From: Woeseiaceae bacterium
GTDB taxonomy: Bacteria > Pseudomonadota > Gammaproteobacteria > Steroidobacterales > Woeseiaceae
Length of the DNA: 38,831 nt
Direction: 5' to 3'
Assembly: GCA_021773055.1 (NCBI GenBank)
Contig: JAJFKV010000048.1
Span: 1 to 38,831 of the forward strand
The notes below the pieces were generated by a model. That model was not told where the DNA came from. It was given only the letters and a program-made list of their open reading frames with translations, and did no database searches. The position numbers and the translations under genes were made by a program. Every line of letters starts with the position of its first letter. Position 1 is the stretch's first letter. This document shows positions 32,241-38,831 of this stretch, piece by piece.

Positions 32241-34292
32241 TTACAGAAGCGGCACCATCAACAATGCAACGATGTTGATGATCTTGATCAACGGGTTGAT
32301 CGCAGGGCCAGCCGTGTCTTTGTACGGATCGCCTACGGTGTCGCCTGTGACAGCGGCTTTGTGAGCATCGGAGCCCTTGCCACCGCAGTTGCCGTCTTCG
32401 ATGTATTTCTTGGCGTTATCCCAGGCACCGCCACCGGCAGTCATTGAGATTGCGAGGAACAGACCCGTGATGATCGTGCCGAGCAGCAAGCCGCCCAGAG
32501 CTTTCGGTCCGAGCAGCAGGCCAACGATTAGCGGAACCAGGATTGGTAGCAAAGAAGGAACAATCATTTCCTTAATCGCAGACTTTGTCAGCAGATCAAC
32601 GGCACGGCTGTAGTCCGGCTTGCCGGTGCCTTCCATGATGCCTTCGATCTCTCGGAACTGGCGACGAACTTCGGTAACAACCGATGCCGCAGCTCTGCCC
32701 ACAGCTTCCATCGCCATGGCGCCGAACAGGAACGGCACCATGCCGCCGATGAACAGACCGATGATGACCATATGGTCGTTAAGCAGGAAGACGGCATCAA
32801 TGCCAGCATTCTCAAGTGCGTGCGTGTAGTCGGCGAACAAGACCAGCGCTGCAAGACCGGCAGAACCGATGGCGTAGCCTTTGGTTACTGCTTTGGTAGT
32901 GTTACCCACAGCGTCAAGCTGATCAGTAATCTTGCGAACTTCCGGTGGCAGTTCTGCCATCTCGGCGATGCCGCCCGCGTTATCTGTGATCGGACCAAAC
33001 GCGTCCAACGCAACAACAACACCCGTCATCGACAACATTGCCGTCGCTGCAATCGCGATGTTGTAGAGTCCGCCCAGTTCAACGCCAGCCGGTGCCAGCG
33101 CAAAAGCGCCGTAGATGGCGGCACAAACGGAGATCACTGGCAGAGCAGTGGCTTTCATCGAAATGCCGAGGCCCGCGATGATGTTGGTCGCGTCACCTGT
33201 AAGCGATGCTTCAGCAATCGTCTTAACCGGAGCGTATTCGGTGCTGGTGTAGTACTCGGTGATGACAACCAGTGCTGCCGTTAAAGCAAGGCCGATCAGT
33301 GCCGAGTAAAAAATGCTCATGGCAACAGCGCTGTCGGCAAACATTGTCGTAGTAACAAAGTAGAAAGCTATTGCGGCCAGACCACCGGCAACGATCATGC
33401 CCTTGTATAGTGCCCCCATAACTTTGCCACCATCCGATGTCTTAACGAAGAACGTACCGATGATCGAGGCGACGATTGAAACAGCGCCGAGTACCAGGGG
33501 ATAAACAACGGCCGAAGCACCGTAAGCAGCAGTTGCGGCGATCAGCCCACCAAGCAACATGGTGGCAATGATCGTAACCGCATAGGTCTCGAACAGGTCA
33601 GCGGCCATTCCCGCGCAATCACCAACGTTATCGCCAACGTTATCTGCGATAACACCCGGGTTGCGTGGATCATCTTCCGGAATACCGGCTTCGACCTTAC
33701 CCACGAGATCAGCGCCAACATCAGCACCCTTGGTGAAGATGCCGCCGCCCAGTCGAGCGAAGATGGAGATCAATGACCCACCGAATGCGAGGCCAACCAG
33801 TGCGTGAATCGCGTGCTCCGCCGTGTGGCCCATCTTCAGCAGTGCCAGGTAATAACCGGCAACACCGAGCAGACCCAGACCGACGACGAGCATGCCCGTG
33901 ATGGCGCCGCCGCGAAACGCGACGTTAAGTGCCGGATTGACACCCTTGGTAGCAGCTTCAGCGGTGCGAACGTTGGCGCGTACTGAGACGTACATGCCTA
34001 TATAGCCCGCGAGCGCGGAAAGAATAGCGCCAATAGCGAATCCAATAGCAGTCGCCCAACCGATGGCCGGTGTCAGACCGAGGACCAGGAACAATGCGAC
34101 ACCTACAGCGCCGATCGTCATGTATTGACGATTCATGTAGGCATTCGCGCCTTCCTGAATCGCTGCCTGGATCTCCTGCATCCGGCTGCTGCCAGTCGGT
34201 TGCTTAATAATCCACTGTGTGGAAAGAAGTCCAAACAGTATCGCGAGTGCTGCTGCACCGATCGAGAGCCAAAGGGCCATCTCGTTAGTCAT
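32241..34292 (-). CDS. hppA: Membrane-bound proton-translocating pyrophosphatase HppA
   Basis: Couples PPi hydrolysis to ion pumping across the inner membrane, or makes PPi from the gradient. The 683-residue protein has about 16 hydrophobic helices and the family motifs [21 protein letters not shown] in part, [19 protein letters not shown], and the C-terminal [21 protein letters not shown]. The motif [10 protein letters not shown] has Lys467 and Thr470 where potassium-dependent enzymes have Ala and Gly/Ala; by the known rule this marks a potassium-independent, proton-pumping enzyme. A strong Shine-Dalgarno (GGAGA) precedes the ATG. It follows pfp on the same strand after 160 bases and ends at a strong terminator, so the two form an operon. 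Confidence 0.96.
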   Translation of the reverse strand: MTNEMALWLSIGAAALAILFGLLSTQWIIKQPTGSSRMQEIQAAIQEGANAYMNRQYMTIGAVGVALFLVLGLTPAIGWATAIGFAIGAILSALAGYIGMYVSVRANVRTAEAATKGVNPALNVAFRGGAITGMLVVGLGLLGVAGYYLALLKMGHTAEHAIHALVGLAFGGSLISIFARLGGGIFTKGADVGADLVGKVEAGIPEDDPRNPGVIADNVGDNVGDCAGMAADLFETYAVTIIATMLLGGLIAATAAYGASAVVYPLVLGAVSIVASIIGTFFVKTSDGGKVMGALYKGMIVAGGLAAIAFYFVTTTMFADSAVAMSIFYSALIGLALTAALVVITEYYTSTEYAPVKTIAEASLTGDATNIIAGLGISMKATALPVISVCAAIYGAFALAPAGVELGGLYNIAIAATAMLSMTGVVVALDAFGPITDNAGGIAEMAELPPEVRKITDQLDAVGNTTKAVTKGYAIGSAGLAALVLFADYTHALENAGIDAVFLLNDHMVIIGLFIGGMVPFLFGAMAMEAVGRAAASVVTEVRRQFREIEGIMEGTGKPDYSRAVDLLTKSAIKEMIVPSLLPILVPLIVGLLLGPKALGGLLLGTIITGLFLAISMTAGGGAWDNAKKYIEDGNCGGKGSDAHKAAVTGDTVGDPYKDTAGPAINPLIKIINIVALLMVPLL

Positions 34293-34420
34293 CAGATTGT
34301 CTCCTGACTGTGTTTCGAAGGATTAAACGCCGCCGCCATCACCGATTTATGAAGACAGGCGAAAGGGCATCGTTCAGTAAAATCACGTTATTATTTTTTG
34401 CGTTAGCTGCGAGCGCTCCC

Positions 34421-34446
34421 GGACTAATGTCCTGCCCGCAGCGGGC
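34421..34446 (-). promoter_or_regulatory. Tandem small hairpins between pfp and hppA
   Basis: Two adjacent stems lie just after the pfp stop: GCCCG/CGGGC (34434-34438, 34442-34446) and GGAC/GTCC (34421-34424, 34429-34432). No T-run follows either on the minus strand. They may stabilise or process the pfp-hppA message. The rest of the 160-base gap is A+T-rich near 34385-34400 and could hold a weak internal promoter. Confidence 0.3.
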
Positions 34447-34452
34447 CGCGCA

Positions 34453-35715
34453 TCATACCACAAATTTCCTCCCAGTCAGCGGCTTAACGGGCGTGTTCTT
34501 GAGCTTGGCGACCTTCGGTAAACCATTGATATATGGAGGGTAATTCTCTCCCTTGATCAAGGGCTCCAGATAGCGGCGGCCGGCCTGGGTGATCCCAAAG
34601 CCATCCTTGGTGATGTAACGACGTGGCAGCATCTTTTCCTTGTTGGCGATGCGTCCGAGCGCTGCGGACACGATCGTCCAGCGATACGGCTTGTCCGAGA
34701 TCCGTTTGATGACAGGCATGACGGCTGTCTTGCCTTGCAGCGCGTATTGAACGGCCGCTTTGCCGACCGCGTATGCCTGTTTCACGTCGACGTCGGAGGC
34801 GATGTGGCGGGCCGAGCGCTGCAAGTAGTCGGCGATGGCGTAATGAAACTTGTAGCCCAGATTCTCGCGGACCATGTTCGCGACGACGGGCGCGACGCCG
34901 CCCAATTGAGCGTGGCCGAAAGCATCGCGCGTGCCGGCCTCGGCCAGAAACTTGCCATTTGCGAACTGCGCGCCTTCGCTGACAACGACAACACAATAAT
35001 CATATTTGTTTACACATTCCCGAACACGCTTCAGGAACGCACGTTTCTTGAACGGAATTTCCGGAAACAAGATGATGTGCGGTGCGTCTTCCGGGTTCTT
35101 GCTCGCGAGACCACCGGCGGCCGCGATCCAGCCGGCGTGCCGGCCCATGACTTCGAGAACGAATACCTTGGTGGACGTCTTGGCCATCGAGAGCACATCC
35201 ATGCCGGCTTCCTGAGTTGAAACAGCAACGTATTTAGCAACGGAGCCGAAGCCGGGGCAGTTGTCCGTAACCGGCAGATCGTTATCGACGGTTTTCGGGA
35301 CACCGAGACAGGTAACCGGATAACCCATGGATTTTGAGATTTGCGACACCTTATGGGCGGTGTCCATGGAGTCATTGCCGCCGTTATAGAAAAAGTAACC
35401 AATATCGTGTGCTTTAAAGACCTCGATCAGACGTTCGTACTCAGTACGATTTTCTTCAATGCCTTTGAGTTTGTAGCGAGCTGATCCGAATGCTCCGCCG
35501 GGGGTGTGCATCAAGGCAGCAATAGCCGCTTTGCTTTCCTTATTGGTGTCGATCATGTCTTCGGTCAACGCGCCAATAATGCCGTTGCGCCCCGCATAAA
35601 CGCTCGCGATCTTGTTTGGGTATTTACGCGCCGTCTCAATGACGCCACAGGCGGTCGTGTTGATAACAGCAGTAACGCCGCCCGATTGGGCATAAAAGGC
35701 ATTCCTCGCAGACAT
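34453..35715 (-). CDS. pfp: Pyrophosphate-dependent 6-phosphofructokinase
   Basis: Phosphorylates fructose 6-phosphate with PPi instead of ATP; the reaction is reversible, so it serves glycolysis and gluconeogenesis. The 420-residue protein has the PFK fold: SGGVTAVINTTACGV, GRNGIIGAL, and the two diagnostic sites, GGNDS (112-116, Asp115 in place of the Gly that permits ATP binding) and PKTVDND (140-146, Lys141 where ATP enzymes have Gly). VMGRHAGWIAA follows. In methanotrophs such as Methylococcus, enzymes of this type also act on sedoheptulose 7-phosphate. The ATG at 35713-35715 has GGAAG eight bases upstream and fits the family; a longer frame does not. It lies upstream of hppA and is divergent from adk. 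Confidence 0.94.
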   Translation of the reverse strand: MSARNAFYAQSGGVTAVINTTACGVIETARKYPNKIASVYAGRNGIIGALTEDMIDTNKESKAAIAALMHTPGGAFGSARYKLKGIEENRTEYERLIEVFKAHDIGYFFYNGGNDSMDTAHKVSQISKSMGYPVTCLGVPKTVDNDLPVTDNCPGFGSVAKYVAVSTQEAGMDVLSMAKTSTKVFVLEVMGRHAGWIAAAGGLASKNPEDAPHIILFPEIPFKKRAFLKRVRECVNKYDYCVVVVSEGAQFANGKFLAEAGTRDAFGHAQLGGVAPVVANMVRENLGYKFHYAIADYLQRSARHIASDVDVKQAYAVGKAAVQYALQGKTAVMPVIKRISDKPYRWTIVSAALGRIANKEKMLPRRYITKDGFGITQAGRRYLEPLIKGENYPPYINGLPKVAKLKNTPVKPLTGRKFVV

Positions 35716-35765
35716 GATATTGGCTTCCCATTGCTTGTTTTTGACGCGTGAGAGGATACCTCGCA

Positions 35766-35818
35766 TTGACCTCAATGTCCTTTCTCGGTAGCGTACGTCG
35801 CCCGATCACTGGTCGGGC
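35766..35818 (+). promoter_or_regulatory. Candidate adk promoter and 5' leader hairpin
   Basis: TTGACC (35766-35771), 17 bases, TAGCGT (35789-35794) is a possible sigma-70 promoter. A stem GCCCGA (35800-35805) / TCGGGC (35813-35818) with a seven-base loop begins at about the predicted transcript start and could protect the 5' end. A short repeat CATTGA/TCAATG (35764-35777) covers the -35. No good promoter for divergent pfp was found here. Confidence 0.35.
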
Positions 35819-35848
35819 AAAAACCTCTGTGATTGAGAGATAGAAGAA

Positions 35849-36490
35849 ATGCGTATCGTATTACTGGGCGCGCCCGGATCCGGCAAGGGTACCCAGGCCA
35901 AAAAGCTGATGGCAGACAGGAATATTCCGCAGGTATCTACGGGCGACATGTTGCGTCAAGCCATAGCTAACGGCACCCGGTTCGGGCTACAGGCCAAGGC
36001 TGTGATTGACGCCGGCAACCTGGCCCCTGACGAGGTCGTACTTGGAATTATCAGAGAGCGTATCGGCGAGCCTGATGCGGAAAACGGATTTATTCTCGAC
36101 GGGTTCCCGCGGACGACGCAGCAAGCGCTCGATCTGGAAGAGTTACTGGACGAGCTGGGTACGCCGCTCGATACAGCCGTATTGCTGGATATCGATTTTG
36201 ACATTCTCATGAAACGCCTCACGGGACGTCGGACTTGTTCGGAGACTGGCAAGCTTCTCAATGTGTACTTCTCATCGCAGGAAGAACTCGACGCGTGCAC
36301 GGAGGCGGGTGGTGAGTTGGTGCAGCGCGAAGATGATAATGAAGAGACGATCAGACATCGTCTGGATGTCTATCACGAAAGAACGGAGCCACTGATCGAC
36401 TTCTACCGAAGTCGAAACAAGCTAACAACGATCAATGCGGAAGGCCCGATTGACGAGGTTTACGAGCGGCTAATAGCGGCGCTGCAGTAG
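35849..36490 (+). CDS. adk: Adenylate kinase
   Basis: Interconverts AMP plus ATP and two ADP in the cytoplasm. The 213-residue long-form enzyme has the P-loop GAPGSGKGTQ (7-16), STGDMLR for AMP binding, and FILDGFPRT. The LID domain has Cys130 and Cys150 at two of the four zinc-ligand positions, but Thr133 and Ala153 at the others, so it is unlikely to hold a structural zinc in the classical way. Its place back to back with the PPi genes fits recycling of AMP released when ATP is cleaved to AMP and PPi. Confidence 0.97.
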   Translation: MRIVLLGAPGSGKGTQAKKLMADRNIPQVSTGDMLRQAIANGTRFGLQAKAVIDAGNLAPDEVVLGIIRERIGEPDAENGFILDGFPRTTQQALDLEELLDELGTPLDTAVLLDIDFDILMKRLTGRRTCSETGKLLNVYFSSQEELDACTEAGGELVQREDDNEETIRHRLDVYHERTEPLIDFYRSRNKLTTINAEGPIDEVYERLIAALQ

Positions 36491-36496
36491 ACCCTC

Positions 36497-37570
36497 TCAC
36501 AGGAGCTTTAGCAGCTGCCCGCCGATCACATCCTGACGCCAGCCTTGAAATACTCTCGAATCGCGCACGCCTGAGATAATGACCGATGAAAGCTCACGTT
36601 TCGATGCGAGTGTTTCTGCAACGATATCCAGGTCTCTTGCACAATCCGCGACCTGAGACTGCATTTCTTTAAGTAATGCCTTTTGCGCCTCGTCCGGCGG
36701 TCGCGGCGGCTGGTATCCGTTTTCGTCACCTTTGGAAGCGCCGAGGGCGTCAACGAGTTCCTTGCCGGCCCGGCTCGCCACTTTCGGTGGCATGCCTTCG
36801 ATCTCTGCCAATTGTTTTTCGTTCGCCGGCATCTTGTAGGCGATGTCGACTAAAACGTTGTCGCGCAGTATCCATTGTCGCGGCCGGTTGCGACGAATGG
36901 CTTCTTCCTCTCGCCAGGTCGCGAGGCGGACGGCGGCGGCGCGTTTCGCGCCACGGAAATTACGCGCGCCTTTCAGCCGATCGACCGCCTGTTCCCCGGA
37001 GATGTCGTAAAGCGCCTTGTCGAGTAGCAATTTCGAGTCCTGGAGAGCCCAATCAAGGCGATCTTTTTTGTCCAGCTTCTCGCTCAGTATATCGGCGGCG
37101 GGCAAGAGGTATTCGACATCTTCCGCAGCGTAATCCAGAAACGCATCAGGCAGCGGACGCCGCGTCCAGTCTGCGCGCGTATGCGACTTCGCCATATCGA
37201 CGTCAAACAATTCCTTGACCAGGCCGGCGTAACCCATCTGTGCCGGCAGCCCGAGCAGCCCCGCCGCAATTTGCGTATCAAAAATTTCGCGTGGCATCGC
37301 GCTGGCTGTTTGGTAAACGACCTCGATATCCTGGCGTGCCGAGTGAACAACCCAGCTATTGGCCAGGAGCTGCTTCCAGAATTCAGCCTGGTCCGCGTCA
37401 ACAAGCGGATCTACGCAATAGATAGCGTCGGGCGATGATATTTGAATGAGGCAAAGCTGCGCGAAGTAAGTTTTCTCGCGCATGAACTCGGTGTCGACGC
37501 CGAGTTTGGCGTGTCCGGTGAGATCCTGGCTGATGTTGTCGGGGTGATCGACGAACAAGTAATCGGGCAT
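36497..37570 (-). CDS. rnd: Ribonuclease D
   Basis: A 3'-5' exoribonuclease for tRNA and small RNA maturation. The 357-residue protein has the DEDDy exonuclease motifs: VDTEFMRE (first Asp and Glu), HSARQDIEV (second Asp) and DYAAEDVEYL (Tyr and last Asp), followed by an HRDC domain (about 210-290, NRPRQWILRDNVLVDIA) and a second C-terminal helical region. Length is near that of E. coli RNase D (375). It converges on adk with six bases between the stops. Confidence 0.94.
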   Translation of the reverse strand: MPDYLFVDHPDNISQDLTGHAKLGVDTEFMREKTYFAQLCLIQISSPDAIYCVDPLVDADQAEFWKQLLANSWVVHSARQDIEVVYQTASAMPREIFDTQIAAGLLGLPAQMGYAGLVKELFDVDMAKSHTRADWTRRPLPDAFLDYAAEDVEYLLPAADILSEKLDKKDRLDWALQDSKLLLDKALYDISGEQAVDRLKGARNFRGAKRAAAVRLATWREEEAIRRNRPRQWILRDNVLVDIAYKMPANEKQLAEIEGMPPKVASRAGKELVDALGASKGDENGYQPPRPPDEAQKALLKEMQSQVADCARDLDIVAETLASKRELSSVIISGVRDSRVFQGWRQDVIGGQLLKLL

Positions 37571-37589
37571 GCCGGGAGGTTAACATGCG

Positions 37590-38117
37590 ATGATCCGAAA
37601 CGTGCTAACTCTGTTCAAAACATTCGTTGAAATAATTTTTCTGCGCAAGGGCCCGGATGACATCCCGCATTCGTCCGTACTGTTCGTAATGGTGGTAGCT
37701 ATCTGGCTCATGGTTGGCATTTTGGCCGTGATGGTTGTCGAGTCCTATCAAAGTTCCAGTTTTCTTGTCGACTTGATACTCGCATTTGTCGGGTTGGGAA
37801 TTTACGCTATCGCCGTCAACCTGTTCGGCAAGGGCGCACGGCTAATGCGGTGTTTCACTACAATACTGGGCTGCAGCATCGTATTCAGCATCCTGCAGTT
37901 CGGTGGTAGCCTCGCTTTTCCCATGTTGCTTGCGGAAAACGAGGCCAACTGGGCACTGCTGCTGATCTGGCTGTGGTCGGTTCCGGTCGAAGGGCATATC
38001 ATCGCACGCACTATCGAACAGCAATGGATTGTTGGCTTTCTGGCCGCATTCGCAGTGCTGTTAGTACAATTGAATTTGCTCGCTGTTCTCAAGCCCATGC
38101 TTGGACCGGTGGCGTAG
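37590..38117 (+). CDS. Small multi-pass membrane protein, unknown function
   Basis: I do not recognise this 175-residue protein. It has a short basic N-terminus (MIRNVLTLFKTFVEII) and four to five hydrophobic segments: about 29-51, 58-78, 87-110, 119-135 and 146-168. Size and N-terminus vaguely recall YIP1-like membrane proteins, but no motif supports a function. GGAGG lies 10 bases before the ATG. Its start is 19 bases from divergent rnd, and mpl follows after six bases, so it is probably co-transcribed with mpl. Confidence 0.75.
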   Translation: MIRNVLTLFKTFVEIIFLRKGPDDIPHSSVLFVMVVAIWLMVGILAVMVVESYQSSSFLVDLILAFVGLGIYAIAVNLFGKGARLMRCFTTILGCSIVFSILQFGGSLAFPMLLAENEANWALLLIWLWSVPVEGHIIARTIEQQWIVGFLAAFAVLLVQLNLLAVLKPMLGPVA

Positions 38118-38123
38118 GACAAC

Positions 38124-38831
38124 ATGCATATACACATACTTGGCATTTGCGGGACATTCATGGGTGGCGTCGCGGCTTTGGCCCGCGCGGCAGGCCATAA
38201 AGTGACGGGTTGCGATCACAACGTCTATCCACCTATGAGCACTCAACTGAAAGAGCTGGGAATAGAGATTCACCAAGGCGTGGACGCGGAACAACTTGCC
38301 ATTGATCCGGATTGCGTCGTTGTTGGCAATGTCATGAGTCGCGGCGTCGATGTGGTCGAAGCGATGCTCAATAGCAAGCTTCGCTACACGTCAGGACCGC
38401 ACTGGCTCGCCGATAACGTTCTCCATGACAGACATGTTATTGCCGTTGCTGGTACGCACGGCAAGACCACAACAGCCAGCATGCTTGCGTGGATTCTGGA
38501 GGACGCAGGTCTCGAGCCCGGATTTCTTATCGGCGGCATTCCGGTCAATTTCGGTACTTCAGCTCGATTCGGAAAATCCCGATTTTTCGTCGTCGAAGCA
38601 GACGAATACGACACGGCCTTCTTCGATAAACGGGCAAAGTTCGTTCACTATCGGCCGCGCACGCTGATCCTCAACAATCTCGAATTCGATCACGCCGATA
38701 TCTACAAGGATATGGATGCGATCCTGTGGCAGTTTCACCAGTTGTTGCGCATGGTCCCCAGCGATGGACATATTATTGCCAACGGCAGCGACAAAGATCT
38801 CAAAAAGCTTTTCGAGATGGGTTGCTGGACC
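38124..38831 (+). CDS. mpl: UDP-MurNAc:tripeptide ligase Mpl, N-terminal part
   Basis: Recycles cell-wall peptides by joining UDP-MurNAc to L-Ala-gamma-D-Glu-meso-DAP. The first 236 residues are present; the window ends inside the gene. It opens MHIHILGICGTFMGGVAALA, the Mur-ligase Rossmann-like domain, then HVIAVAGTHGKTTTASMLAWI (P-loop), FLIGGIPVNFG, VEADEYDTAFFDKRAKFVHY and NNLEFDHADIY, all characteristic of Mpl rather than MurC. AGGA lies four bases before the ATG. It follows the small membrane protein by six bases. Confidence 0.95.
   Translation, partial: MHIHILGICGTFMGGVAALARAAGHKVTGCDHNVYPPMSTQLKELGIEIHQGVDAEQLAIDPDCVVVGNVMSRGVDVVEAMLNSKLRYTSGPHWLADNVLHDRHVIAVAGTHGKTTTASMLAWILEDAGLEPGFLIGGIPVNFGTSARFGKSRFFVVEADEYDTAFFDKRAKFVHYRPRTLILNNLEFDHADIYKDMDAILWQFHQLLRMVPSDGHIIANGSDKDLKKLFEMGCWT

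Noticed and set aside
31905..32447. Plus-strand 180-codon open frame
   Set aside because: It runs into the antisense of hppA in the mirror register and has no start context, so it is a shadow frame.
35800..35818. Terminator between pfp and adk
   Set aside because: The stem is real, but no T-run follows on either strand and both flanking genes start here rather than end.

Overview
The window is a gene-dense, mostly core stretch of a Gram-negative chromosome, almost certainly gammaproteobacterial. The evidence is an RpoD, DnaG and S21 macromolecular-synthesis operon, LPS inner-core genes (hldE, waaA), tolC next to pcm, mpl, and a class II ribonucleotide reductase split into NrdJa and NrdJb as in Pseudomonas aeruginosa. 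A pyrophosphate-dependent phosphofructokinase beside a proton-pumping pyrophosphatase recalls methanotrophs and marine sediment lineages. I cannot name the genus from sequence alone. I saw no phage, transposase, CRISPR array, tRNA or rRNA gene.

Layout. 1-3254 (+): the end of a GspG-like pseudopilin and a membrane-bound GGDEF-EAL enzyme. 3259-7763 (-): the rpsU-yqeY-dnaG-rpoD operon, with a good promoter, a leader hairpin and an internal terminator-like palindrome. 7879-11128 (+): tsaD, folB, folK and an S41 protease lipoprotein. 11155-11901 (-): a FolM/PTR1-type pteridine reductase, which adds to the pterin/folate theme. 11932-14727 (+): midA, uppP and an unknown outer-membrane-like protein, all overlapping. 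14718-20942: cca (-), a lipoprotein aminopeptidase (+), then slt, an HtrA protease and an Hsp20 (all -), forming an envelope and proteostasis cluster. 20943-24278: a regulatory region with an NrdR box, then nrdJa-nrdJb (+). 24345-27052 (+): hldE-waaA. 27049-29250 (-): tolC and pcm. 29534-31864 (+): a second GGDEF-EAL protein. 31865-32240: a gap with a possible gene remnant and a strong terminator. 32241-35715 (-): pfp-hppA, divergent from adk (+). 36497-38831: rnd (-), a small membrane protein (+) and the start of mpl (+).

How the parts work together. pfp and hppA form a pyrophosphate-energy module: PPi drives either glycolytic phosphorylation or proton pumping, and adjacent adk recycles AMP. 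Both c-di-GMP proteins keep synthesis motifs, product-inhibition I-sites and the EAL catalytic residues, so both may be bifunctional. The nrdJ leader combines a strong promoter, one excellent and one weaker NrdR-like palindrome, hairpins and a possible 20-codon upstream ORF. That leader, the PPi module and the coding-like remnant beside hppA are the parts most worth a second look. No clearly new multi-gene system is evident.
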